A program made the position numbers and the translations under genes. From contig JAUJNR010000002.1 in the NCBI GenBank assembly GCA_030448055.1, positions 1,049,352-1,113,351 on the forward strand: DNA of 64,000 nucleotides, given 5' to 3'. Of the stretch, positions 17,382 through 25,204 are shown in pieces. The number at the start of each line of letters is the position of its first letter. Position 1 is the first letter of the stretch. The notes under the pieces were generated by a model. That model searched no databases. It was not told where the DNA came from and saw nothing but the letters and a program-made list of their open reading frames with translations. Source of the DNA: Pyrinomonadaceae bacterium (GTDB lineage: Bacteria > Acidobacteriota > Blastocatellia > Pyrinomonadales > Pyrinomonadaceae).

Positions 17382-17625
17382 GATGGGCTTCTAAATTATC
17401 CGTAGCTGGGTAATAAACGCACTTAAAATCATTCTGTTTTAATACAGTGATTCGCCACGCTCGGTATTCGGGTGATTGTCTGATTTCCTGATTAGTTGGT
17501 TCGTGATTGTCTACAAGGTCGGTAGGTATGAAGCGGTTAGTGATTCTGTAAAAAGGATAACCGATTGCTGCTGTAAAGAATGACGTGAATAATATTGCTT
17601 CCATCGCCGTTTATTATTAATTATT

Positions 17626-17829
17626 GTGATTTTCAAATTGTTAAGTAATGAGATGTGGGAAAAAGCCACGCCGTTTAATAACCAATTAGAACTGAACGAG
17701 CAAGAGCTGTATTACATAAACAAATTGGTTGAGGTAGGTAATGAAGTAAGATATGACAATCTTAGTATTTACAATAAACTCCCTGATGAGAGTACGGTTG
17801 CTGGTATCCTCGAAAGGTCTCGAGTTTGA
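17626..17829 (+). CDS. Small hypothetical protein or fragment
   Basis: A 67-aa frame starting at GTG (MIFKLLSNEMWEKATPFNNQ) with a plausible amphipathic middle part (NEQELYYINKLVEVGNEVRY). No family is recognised and no strong ribosome-binding site is seen. It is divergent from the HNH gene and ends directly before the stop of the P1 peptidase gene, so it may be the truncated edge of the phage-like segment. Confidence 0.35.
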   Translation: MIFKLLSNEMWEKATPFNNQLELNEQELYYINKLVEVGNEVRYDNLSIYNKLPDESTVAGILERSRV

Positions 17830-17831
17830 GT

Positions 17832-19046
17832 TTATTTAATTTTATTGTATTTACGCAGAATCGTCCGTGTGCGCTCAAGCGGCAAAGCCTCGATTGCGCG
17901 TTTGTCTCGCCCCGTCACAGTCACAGCGCGAAAAAGCGAATTGTAAATTGCTTCTTCGGTCGCTTCGATTGTGGCGAGAAAGAGCGGCGACATTGCATCG
18001 TTCGACAGTAAATTCGCCTTGCGCGGTTCATTTGAATTTAAGGTTTTGATTCGCAATTCGGGCGCCGCGGAAAATGCAATCGCGTAATCGCCGCTACCGT
18101 TGGTGCCGGCGCCGCCGGTGCGCGCCAAGCCCATCATCGAACGCGCCGCCATCCGCCGCAAATTTCTCGCGTCAACCGGTGCGTCCGTCGCTATCACGAT
18201 GATAATCGAGCCGTCTGCCGCATCGTTCAAATCGGCTGAGCGGCGGCGCGCTGTATCTTTTTTTAGCGCGTCCATCAAATAATATTTTTCAAGTTCGACC
18301 CCGACCGGCGCGCCGTCAATTTGCAGCACGCCGCCGAAATTAGTTTGCACGAGAACGCCAACGGTGAAATTGCCGAGCGAAGCAGGCAGTTTTCTCGACG
18401 AAGTGCCGATGCCGCCTTTCCAGCCGAAAGCGATTGTTCCCGTTCCGGCGCCAATCGAGCCTTCTTCAATAGCGCTGGTTTTCGCTCCCTCAATGGCGGC
18501 GAAAACGTCCGCTTTTGAAATGTGACGCCCGCGAATGTCATTTAAAAATCCGTCGTTCGTTTCAGCGACGAGCGGGTTAACCGACTGTGCCGCTTCGTTT
18601 CCGGGCAGCGCGAGCATATAGTCGAGCAGAAAATCCGCTGCGCGCGGAACGCTCAAAGTCGAAGTCAGAAGGATTGGCGTTTCGATTTCACCAAGTTCAT
18701 TAACCTGCGTCGACCCCATCAACTTGCCAAAACCGTTGCCGACGAAAACGGCGCCCGGCACTTTTTCGGCGAAAAGATTTCCGCCGTGCGGCAAAACTGC
18801 AGTCACGCCGGTGCGCACATTTTCGCCTCGAAAAACGGTCGCATGACCGACGCGCACACCAACGACATCAGTAATCGCATTCAGCGCGCCGGTCTGCAGC
18901 ACACCAATTTTCAGCCCGATTTCTCGGGCGCGCGGTCTGGAGTTTTTGGTTTCGGTTGGCATCGTTTGAGCGAAAACCGCTCCGCTCAAGATAAGCAGCG
19001 ACAGGGCGGCGAAAGATTTTAAAATTCGAGAGAGCAATAAATTCAT
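17832..19046 (-). CDS. P1 family peptidase (DmpA/BapA-type, secreted)
   Basis: This 404-aa protein starts with a signal peptide (SRILKSFAALSLLILSGAVFAQ). The mature part is a DmpA-type Ntn-hydrolase: the early ITDVVGVRVGHAT block, AGTGTIAFGWKGGIGTSSR, LVQTNFGG and the autocleavage region GTNGSGDYAIAFS. By comparison with DmpA, the peptide is cut before the Ser of GSGD, freeing the nucleophile. Family members act as aminopeptidases on N-terminal D- or L-residues or as beta-peptidyl aminopeptidases. The specificity cannot be told from sequence. Length is normal for a secreted member. Its GC-rich codon use marks a return to chromosomal DNA after the phage-like region. Confidence 0.92.
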   Translation of the reverse strand: MNLLLSRILKSFAALSLLILSGAVFAQTMPTETKNSRPRAREIGLKIGVLQTGALNAITDVVGVRVGHATVFRGENVRTGVTAVLPHGGNLFAEKVPGAVFVGNGFGKLMGSTQVNELGEIETPILLTSTLSVPRAADFLLDYMLALPGNEAAQSVNPLVAETNDGFLNDIRGRHISKADVFAAIEGAKTSAIEEGSIGAGTGTIAFGWKGGIGTSSRKLPASLGNFTVGVLVQTNFGGVLQIDGAPVGVELEKYYLMDALKKDTARRRSADLNDAADGSIIIVIATDAPVDARNLRRMAARSMMGLARTGGAGTNGSGDYAIAFSAAPELRIKTLNSNEPRKANLLSNDAMSPLFLATIEATEEAIYNSLFRAVTVTGRDKRAIEALPLERTRTILRKYNKIK

Positions 19047-19348
19047 GACAAGTAATTTTATTAAAAAAGTTTAAATGAGTCATTTTGAAAATCGTTCGCT
19101 CCGAGAAAATTCAACCAGACGTCTGAAAACAAACTCTCTAAAGAGCTTGATCCTGTTTCACTCTCCAACCATGCGGATACCAGCGACATCAATTTTGTTT
19201 AACCAATTCTGATTTTCGATATAAATAATCATATAAAAGGTAGATGCATGAAGCAGTGCAATAAAATTATCATAACAATCGTTTTTAAATTACGTTTGGT
19301 GCATCAAAATTAAAAATGATTTTCAAATGACGGGAAGATGTAATAGAA
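19047..19348. other. Divergent intergenic region, nothing recognised
   Basis: Separates the minus-strand P1 peptidase gene from the plus-strand VWA gene and must hold both promoters. No ORF, repeat or known RNA element is seen. Confidence 0.5.
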
Positions 19349-20578
19349 ATGAAAGTATTACCAATTATTTTGCTGATGATGTTAGGGCTTTTCACCGTTG
19401 GTTTGGCGCAGTCGGGAAGACGAGGCAAATCCGAAGCCGCTCCGACCGCGACGCCGGCGCAAGTTCAAATCACTCAAGACGTGCGCGAGACGCCGGAATC
19501 GGTCGATTATTCGGAATCGTCGCCGAACGCCCCGCGCTCGATTTCGGTTCGGACGCGCAATAAAAAGTCGAAAAAAGAAACAAAAAAGGAAACGCAATTG
19601 CCAACCCAAACAACCAATGCGGCAAACACAACTGCGGCGGCAAATTCTGACGAGGAAGAAGTAATCAAAGTTGAAACCAATTTGGTGACGATTCCCGTAT
19701 CGGTTCATGACCGGAACGGACTCTACATTCCTGATTTGAGTCAAGCTAACTTTAAAATCTTTGAAGACGGCGTTGAACAGGAAATCGCTTATTTTGGCAC
19801 GTCCGAAAAACCTTTCACGGTCGTTCTATTGATTGATGTCAGCCCTTCGACCGAATATAAAATCGAGGAAATACAACAAGCGGCAATCGCTTTCGTTGAC
19901 CAGCTAAAGCCGCAGGATAATGTGATGGTCATTCAATTTGACCAGCAGGTGAGCGTTTTAGCTGAAGCGACCAGCGACCGACAGAAAATACACAAAGCGA
20001 TACAGCGCTCTGGTTTCGGGGGTGGAACATCGCTTTATGAAGCAGTTGATTTTTCGCTTCGCAGAAGACTTGGTAAAATTGAAGGACGCAAAGCGATTGT
20101 TCTATTTACTGACGGCGTTGACACAACTTCAAGCGGCGCAAGTTATGAAAGCACGGTACGCGATGCGGAAGAATCAGAAGCAATGATTTTTCCGATTTAT
20201 TACAACACTTTTCTCAGCAGCCGCGGCATCGGCACGGGCGGCGTGATGAGTACACCTCCGACTTTAGGTATTCCGCCAATGATTGGCGGGCGAGCAACTG
20301 GCACGTCAAGCGCCGAATACACGCGCGGCAGAGTTTACTTAACGGAATTGGCAGCGGCGACTGGCGGCAGAGTTTTTCGACCCGATTCAACTCCCGGCGG
20401 ATTGAATGCTGCTTTTGAAGGCATCGCCGAAGAACTGCGTCGTCAATACAGTATCGGATATTACCCGCAAGCCGAAGGTGAAGCCGGACAACGCAAGCAA
20501 ATTAGAGTTCGCGTCAACCGCCCCAAACTGGTGATTCGTTCACGCGACAGTTATATTGTCGGGGCAAATGAAAATTAA
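19349..20578 (+). CDS. Secreted VWA domain protein (VWFA-related Acidobacterial type)
   Basis: This 409-aa protein has a signal peptide (VLPIILLMMLGLFTVGLAQ), a low-complexity Thr/Ala/Lys region to residue 105, and a von Willebrand A domain. The pre-domain segment VTIPVSVHDRNGLYIPDLSQ and FKIFEDGVEQEIAYF are the signature of the VWFA-related family that is expanded in Acidobacteriota. The MIDAS motif is intact (LIDVSPST, a DxSxS). The C-terminus ends SIGYYPQAEGEAGQ and a short beta segment. It probably binds a ligand through a divalent metal in the periplasm or outside the cell; no enzymatic role is expected. The ATG has a weak ribosome-binding site. Confidence 0.92.
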   Translation: MKVLPIILLMMLGLFTVGLAQSGRRGKSEAAPTATPAQVQITQDVRETPESVDYSESSPNAPRSISVRTRNKKSKKETKKETQLPTQTTNAANTTAAANSDEEEVIKVETNLVTIPVSVHDRNGLYIPDLSQANFKIFEDGVEQEIAYFGTSEKPFTVVLLIDVSPSTEYKIEEIQQAAIAFVDQLKPQDNVMVIQFDQQVSVLAEATSDRQKIHKAIQRSGFGGGTSLYEAVDFSLRRRLGKIEGRKAIVLFTDGVDTTSSGASYESTVRDAEESEAMIFPIYYNTFLSSRGIGTGGVMSTPPTLGIPPMIGGRATGTSSAEYTRGRVYLTELAAATGGRVFRPDSTPGGLNAAFEGIAEELRRQYSIGYYPQAEGEAGQRKQIRVRVNRPKLVIRSRDSYIVGANEN

Positions 20579-20798
20579 GCGACAGTTACAAAAAAAAATA
20601 AATGAAGTAATTTTAAGAGAAAGAACAAATCTTGTTGGTTATAAGCAGTTGCTAAAACAAAAATGGACGGTAAAAAATCGGGAAATGGAAAGGGGACTGG
20701 CAAGCGACAATTATGCCGGTGTTTTACCTGAAATGCTTGAGACTATTGCAGAAACGAGACGGTTTGTTGACCGGAAAACTGAAGATGCTTCTAAATAA
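20568..20798 (+). CDS. Small hypothetical protein downstream of the VWA gene
   Basis: The ORF track starts at TTG 20556, but the ATG at 20568 (MKIKRQLQKKINEVILRER) is the better start and overlaps the VWA stop by 11 bases. The 76-aa product is basic, highly charged and likely helical, without signal peptide or known motif. Overlap suggests coupling to the VWA gene. No function can be assigned, and chance ORF remains possible. Confidence 0.4.
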   Translation: MKIKRQLQKKINEVILRERTNLVGYKQLLKQKWTVKNREMERGLASDNYAGVLPEMLETIAETRRFVDRKTEDASK

Positions 20799-20961
20799 CG
20801 CGCCGTCGAACAAATAAATGGATGTGAGGGCGAAACAGCTACTTTCCAAAGTTTCAAAAACGTCCCTTTTGAGACAAATAAATTTTAAGTGATGTGTATT
20901 GCTGGACACGCTTTTATTTTGCCACTTTACTTAAAGGTTTTAATATCAAAGTAGCCATTCG

Positions 20962-21855
20962 ATGAAAATTTTGTTGGTATGGACAGTAACGTGTCTTATT
21001 TGGGGCAGCGTTTGGCTATTTATCAAACTCGGTTTGCAGGATTTGCCTCCTATAAGTTTCGCGGGACTGCGGCTTTTGCTAGCCGTTACCATCTTGCTGC
21101 CGGTAATAGCCGTCCGCAAAATTTCTTTGCCGCACGAATTTAACGACTATTTGTTAATAGCTGTAACCGGATTGCTTCTCCTCGGATTAAATTACGGATT
21201 GGTCTTTTGGGGCGCTCAATACATTTCATCCGGTCTAACAGCCGTGCTACAAGCCGCGACTCCGGCATTTGGATTGATTTTTACAACCTGTTTTTTTCCT
21301 CAGGAACGTCTTACCTTCAAAAAGGTTTTTGCCTTAATCGTAGGTATTGCAGGAGTGGTGATTATCTTCTCTGATCAGTTACAACTGACTGGAGGACTCA
21401 CCGTCTTAGGTTGTGCCGCTGTTGTGGGCGGTGCGTTCTGTGTTGCTTTGTCGTATGTGCTTATCAAAACCTATGGCACTCACTTGCACTCGATTATACT
21501 TATAACAGGGCAAATGCTTTGCGGAATGTTTCCTTTGTTAATCTTTGGCTTTTTCAAAGAAGGCAGCCCGGCTGATTTTAGATGGACATCGACGGCAATT
21601 TTTTCTTTGCTGTATCTGGCACTGGCTGGATCTATCGCCGCCTTCGGATTGAACTATTGGCTGCTCAAACGGTTGGACGCTTCGAAAATAATGTTCATGT
21701 CAATCGTGCAGCCATTACTCGCCGTGCTACTTGGGTGGATAGTACTTGAGGAGACATTAATGGGGCGAACAATTTGGGGAGGTTTATGTGTTTTACTCAG
21801 TATTGGGCTGACATTTTCGTCCCTAAAAGAATATAGTCAAGATGAAAATAGGTAG
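20962..21855 (+). CDS. EamA/DMT family transporter (RhaT/RarD-like)
   Basis: This 297-aa protein has ten predicted membrane helices in two EamA repeats. The first repeat has WGSVWLFIKLGLQDLPPISF, and its end has LQAATPAFGLIFTTCFFPQERLT followed by GIAGVVIIFSDQ. The second repeat has AALSYVLIKTYG-type sequence and ends SIVQPLLAVLLGWIVLEETL then GRTIWGGLCVLLSIGL. DMT carriers usually export metabolites such as amino acids; the substrate is not predictable here. Length is typical. It is a single gene, and the start ATG at 20962 begins directly at the first helix, as usual. Confidence 0.92.
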   Translation: MKILLVWTVTCLIWGSVWLFIKLGLQDLPPISFAGLRLLLAVTILLPVIAVRKISLPHEFNDYLLIAVTGLLLLGLNYGLVFWGAQYISSGLTAVLQAATPAFGLIFTTCFFPQERLTFKKVFALIVGIAGVVIIFSDQLQLTGGLTVLGCAAVVGGAFCVALSYVLIKTYGTHLHSIILITGQMLCGMFPLLIFGFFKEGSPADFRWTSTAIFSLLYLALAGSIAAFGLNYWLLKRLDASKIMFMSIVQPLLAVLLGWIVLEETLMGRTIWGGLCVLLSIGLTFSSLKEYSQDENR

Positions 21856-21867
21856 GTTGACTTTGTT

Positions 21868-22012
21868 TTATTAAGAGATTCTTGTGATCGATGGGTTGCT
21901 GTTTTTGCCAAACACCAGACTCTTTTACATCTAATGTTTCGTTGACGGCACCAAGCGTTGCTGTAACACCAAACGGGAACGTCAACTGATCGCTACTATG
22001 TCCGATTGTGAA
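21868..22012 (-). pseudogene. Remnant of an S66 LD-carboxypeptidase gene (C-terminal part)
   Basis: On the minus strand the stretch reads TIGHSSDQLTFPFGVTATLG and continues NETLDVKESGVW. This matches the conserved end of LD-carboxypeptidases (MccF/LdcA), whose last catalytic His sits in a GH motif just before a PLGV-like segment. No upstream coding part is present, so it is a leftover of a deleted gene. The call rests on a short match. Confidence 0.5.
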
Positions 22013-22039
22013 TCTGTCAAAGATGATTGTTATTGCTAT

Positions 22040-22085
22040 ATTAAAAATTGTATTTATTCGACATTAAAAATTGTATTTATTCGAC
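22040..22085. repeat. Tandem duplication of a 23-bp unit
   Basis: ATTAAAAATTGTATTTATTCGAC-type unit occurs twice head to tail without mismatch, between the S66 remnant and the end of the serine hydrolase gene. It is probably a recent slippage duplication. Confidence 0.9.
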
Positions 22086-22099
22086 GGTAACATTGGTTG

Positions 22100-23887
22100 T
22101 CATTCAATTCTCTTTGCTTGTATTTCCCGACCGTTTAACAGAATAACAATGTGAGTGATTACATCTTTCTCGCCTTTGATAAACGTTAATTGTGTACCTC
22201 TAATTGATTCGACAAACTGAGTTTGAGTATGTGGAAGAAGGATTGTATCCGGTTCTCCCGAAACTCGACCGATAAGCCTTTCTTTATCCTTGACAATAGT
22301 AAGAATTCCAAACGGAGCTTGGTAATCTCCTTCATAAGCATCCAGAAGATTCGAGTCCACTTTTACTTGATTCTGAAGACGCTTTAACATGCCAACAGCA
22401 TTCGTGTTCTGGGGATCTAATTCAATGACTTTTTGGTAGTTTCTGACAGCTAGTTCCGTGTCCCCAGCTTTCAAATACGCTTCACCCAGGCTGTCGTAAA
22501 CATTGGGCGATTTTGGAAAGCTGACAGTATTTGCCTTAAAAACCTTTATTGCCTCCGCATATCTTTTTCTGCCGAGCAATTGATAACCAATCCAATTCAT
22601 CTGCGATTCATTCAAAGATTTTCTGCCAGCATTACTTTTTTTGCGTTCTAGATGCTCATCAATGGCTTTTTCGCCTCGCGTCAGAATATCTCTCAGCAAT
22701 GTTTTTGTCGGCGAATTGTAAGGTTCATACTCAAGCCATGCAAGAGCTGTTTGTTTGCCGCCCACGATTGTACTGACGATTTGATCAGCGATTGAAAGTC
22801 CATTGGCACTGTTGCTGAAAATGATTACCCCAGTTTTTGATTTATCAAATGCGACGACGTATGACTTCACATTTCCGTTGTCTCCCCAGTGCCAAAAAGA
22901 ATTTCCATGCGGAGCGTTTTCTAGTCCCCAGCCTAATCCCCAGCTAATAGAAGGGGAAAGTTTTCCATTCGCAGGAGGGCGTTCGAAGCAGACGGCACAG
23001 GTGTCATTAACTTTAATTTGCGAGCGCAGCATTTCTCGAACGGTCGCTTCTTTAATTCCTTTACGATTTAAGATTGCTACGACAAACTTCGCATAATCAA
23101 GAGCAGTCGTTTGCAGGCTCGCAGCAGCATTGGCTTGAGAAGGCTTGCCTCTTCCAGCTAACTTTCCTGCCGAATCATGGGCATACGCTTTTAGGGAATC
23201 ATACTTCTGCTGCCAAAGGTAACTGCTGCTAGTCATCCCAAGCTGCTTAAAAACCGTCTCCTTCATAAAATCATCCAGCGGCATGCCTGATAAATGCTCA
23301 ACGACTTTTTGCAGATAAACAAAGCCTTCACCGGAATAACTGAATCTTTCTCCTGGGTTAAAATAAATCTGCAAGGGTTTTCCATTCGGTCGCCAATTGG
23401 GAAACCCCGTAGTGTGGCTTAAAACCTTACGTGCGGTAATTTTACTTAACCTGTCGTCATTTTCTATATAAGCTGCGGGAAGATACTTGTTCAAAGGCGT
23501 GTCCAAATCGAGTTTTCTGTCCTCGACCATTTTCAAAACTGCATAAGCGAACACTGTCTTGCTCAAGGAAGCGGCTTCAAATACGGTGTCGTCGGCAATC
23601 GGTTCTTTCGTATCGGCATTTTTTACCCCAAATCCGCGATGCCAGAAAACATCACCATTTTTGATAAGTGCCACAGACAACCCTGCGACATCGCTGTCTT
23701 TCATCAGTTGGGGAATAAGTGTTTCAAGTTTATTTAGAGATTGTCCATTTTTCGTATTCATTTTTGATGAAACGGACGCTTGATTTTTCTTCGGCGATTT
23801 GTTTTGAGCAAAAGTCAAACTCGGTAAACTCAAAGATAATGTGGCAGCGACAACGATAAAAAATGTTTGCATTGGTGATCTCCTCAT
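22100..23887 (-). CDS. Secreted beta-lactamase-fold serine hydrolase with TPR repeats
   Basis: The 595-aa protein begins with a signal peptide (better start may be the ATG at residue 6, MQTFFIVVAATLSLSLPSLTFA). Residues 50-390 form a class C beta-lactamase/penicillin-binding fold. The SxxK motif is SLSK (EAASLSKTVFA) near residue 109, the Tyr motif is FSYSGEGFVYLQ, and the third box is HWGDNG. A TPR pair follows (LGRKRYAEAIKVFKANTV and YDSLGEAYLKAGDTELA), and a small C-terminal beta domain ends VILLNGREIQAKRIE. Such proteins are usually esterases, D-aminopeptidases or peptidoglycan-related hydrolases, not antibiotic-resistance enzymes. Catalytic residues are intact. Substrate unknown. Confidence 0.9.
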   Translation of the reverse strand: MRRSPMQTFFIVVAATLSLSLPSLTFAQNKSPKKNQASVSSKMNTKNGQSLNKLETLIPQLMKDSDVAGLSVALIKNGDVFWHRGFGVKNADTKEPIADDTVFEAASLSKTVFAYAVLKMVEDRKLDLDTPLNKYLPAAYIENDDRLSKITARKVLSHTTGFPNWRPNGKPLQIYFNPGERFSYSGEGFVYLQKVVEHLSGMPLDDFMKETVFKQLGMTSSSYLWQQKYDSLKAYAHDSAGKLAGRGKPSQANAAASLQTTALDYAKFVVAILNRKGIKEATVREMLRSQIKVNDTCAVCFERPPANGKLSPSISWGLGWGLENAPHGNSFWHWGDNGNVKSYVVAFDKSKTGVIIFSNSANGLSIADQIVSTIVGGKQTALAWLEYEPYNSPTKTLLRDILTRGEKAIDEHLERKKSNAGRKSLNESQMNWIGYQLLGRKRYAEAIKVFKANTVSFPKSPNVYDSLGEAYLKAGDTELAVRNYQKVIELDPQNTNAVGMLKRLQNQVKVDSNLLDAYEGDYQAPFGILTIVKDKERLIGRVSGEPDTILLPHTQTQFVESIRGTQLTFIKGEKDVITHIVILLNGREIQAKRIE

Positions 23888-24307
23888 GAGGCTGTTTTAA
23901 GAATTCTTCCTTTTAATAACATCATTAAGCACAATAATTAGTAATGTCATCAGCTAATTTCAGAAATTCCATAATCTTTTCTCAAGCCGGGTCTAATTAT
24001 TTTTGGTGATTGCCAAGGAGAGTCCAGGCACTTGATGCTGTGACATATATGAAGCGACTGCTTTTCTAACTGGTGCTAAATCAGCCGAAGATACAGCTCG
24101 TCAGATTGAGCGAACGACCTTAGCACCATTGCTAATGGCATAAAATAATACAAAGAGAAATTTGTAGCGTGTATTCACTAAGTATAATTTCATTTTGATT
24201 CCTAGGCTTCCAACGAAAATTTATACGGAAATGTTCACTCTACTGTATTAGATTATGCAATACCTTTTTTTTATTCCCTATCCTTTGTTTAGAAAGGAAA
24301 CGTCGGT
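23888..24307. other. Intergenic stretch with possible coding debris
   Basis: No intact gene. A short frame near 24058-24142 reads ATAFLTGAKSAEDTARQIER and ends with a stop after PLLMA; it looks like the 3' tail of some lost gene but cannot be assigned. The rest shows nothing. Confidence 0.4.
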
Positions 24308-24465
24308 TTATTCCACGCCCATTTTATAAATGTCGGCGTAGCGAAACATGGCGTTAAGTGTTGAAACACCGTTTCCGCCCCAAATGCCCACGCGCGAACC
24401 ATCTACAAAAGGCATTTTGGCTAAAATTGCCTTTACAGCATTCGCCTGGTCGGTTTTCAGTGTGA
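24308..24465 (-). pseudogene. Remnant of an S9 family peptidase gene (DPP IV-like, C-terminal piece)
   Basis: Minus-strand translation gives KTDQANAVKAILAKMPFVDG followed by SRVGIWGGNGVSTLNAMFRY and DIYKMGVE, then a stop. This matches the segment around the nucleophile elbow of dipeptidyl peptidase IV-like enzymes (GIWGWSGGGSSTLNAMFRYPDIYK type). The catalytic Ser motif is destroyed and neither the beta-propeller nor the catalytic Asp/His part is present. It is a decayed leftover. Confidence 0.65.
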
Positions 24466-24571
24466 AGGATATTTTAATTTTATTTTAAGTAGATTAGAGA
24501 CGAACTTCCAATTCAATTATTCCATCAAAACTTTGAAGTGACTTATTTCTATCAAAGGAGAAATAGTTGAT

Positions 24572-25000
24572 ATGAAGTTTATTTACAAGTTTATCTTATC
24601 CACAATTGTTTTTGTCAGTTTTTCATTTGCATTTGCAATCAACAGTAATGAAAAAGTAAACAGCTTTACAGATAACTCTGTAACAAACCAGCAATCGAAC
24701 CGAGCTGATTTAAATAAACTAAAAAAAGAAATTGATCGTGAAATCGGAAAACCGCGGGCAAGACAATTAAATCAATGTCGAGTTATTGCATTCGGTGCAA
24801 AAGCTTGCGGCGGACCAAAAACTTATTTGGTTTATTCTGGTTTGCAAACCAATGAAAACAAACTAAAACAATTAGTCGGTCAGTACAATTCCTTAGAGGA
24901 TAAAATTAATAAAGAAACGGATGCAATATCTGACTGTATGTTTATTGAAGAACCGAAACCGACTATACAAAATGGAATGTGTAAAATTAAACGCAATTAA
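24572..25000 (+). CDS. Hypothetical secreted protein with conserved CRVIAFGAKACGGP motif
   Basis: This 142-aa protein has a signal peptide (FIYKFILSTIVFVSFSFAFA). The mature part has a helix, then CRVIAFGAKACGGPKTYLVYS, then a coiled-coil-like helix (NKLKQLVGQYNSLEDKINKE), and finishes CMFIEEPKPTIQNGMCK. The four Cys residues probably form two disulfides. Proteins with a similar FGxKxCGGPxxYLxYS block occur in many Gram-negative genomes as uncharacterised periplasmic or lipid-anchored proteins. No lipobox is seen here. AAAGGAG lies about 14 bases before the ATG. Function unknown. Confidence 0.75.
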   Translation: MKFIYKFILSTIVFVSFSFAFAINSNEKVNSFTDNSVTNQQSNRADLNKLKKEIDREIGKPRARQLNQCRVIAFGAKACGGPKTYLVYSGLQTNENKLKQLVGQYNSLEDKINKETDAISDCMFIEEPKPTIQNGMCKIKRN

Positions 25001-25204
25001 GTAAAGCAATATTTATAGTTTAGCTTATTAACTTCATTTTTTTAGCTTGCATATTGCAGATAACAACGCCTTTCCGTAAGTTATTAATGATTATTTAAGT
25101 TTCGACCCATTTCACATGCAAAATTTAGATTTAAATTATCTTTTTGAGATAATTAACCTATAGCCTAGAATGTGTTTATTACTTGAAGTAGGAGCAATTA
25201 CATT

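Larger units (their letters stand above)
16092..17604 (-). pseudogene. HNH endonuclease gene interrupted by an IS
   Basis: The 5' part (17604-17382) encodes MEAILFTSFF up to YRAWRITVLKQNDFKCVYY and NLEAH. The 3' part (16238-16092) encodes HIYSFSEFKDMRFDP, NGVPVCNYHHKL and the ending KQLKSMS. Taking out the IS and one GATG duplication gives one uninterrupted frame of about 120 residues with the HNH core: HH at the first motif, the central N in MNGVPVC, and the final HH. The first half of the zinc-binding CxxC pair reads CVYY, so a structural zinc may be missing. HNH nucleases of this size are common in phages near terminase genes. The stop overlaps the rusA TTG start. Confidence 0.75.

Noticed and set aside
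24058-24142. Short frame ATAFLTGAKSAEDTARQIER
   Set aside because: Looks like a gene tail but is too short to assign; reported only as possible debris.
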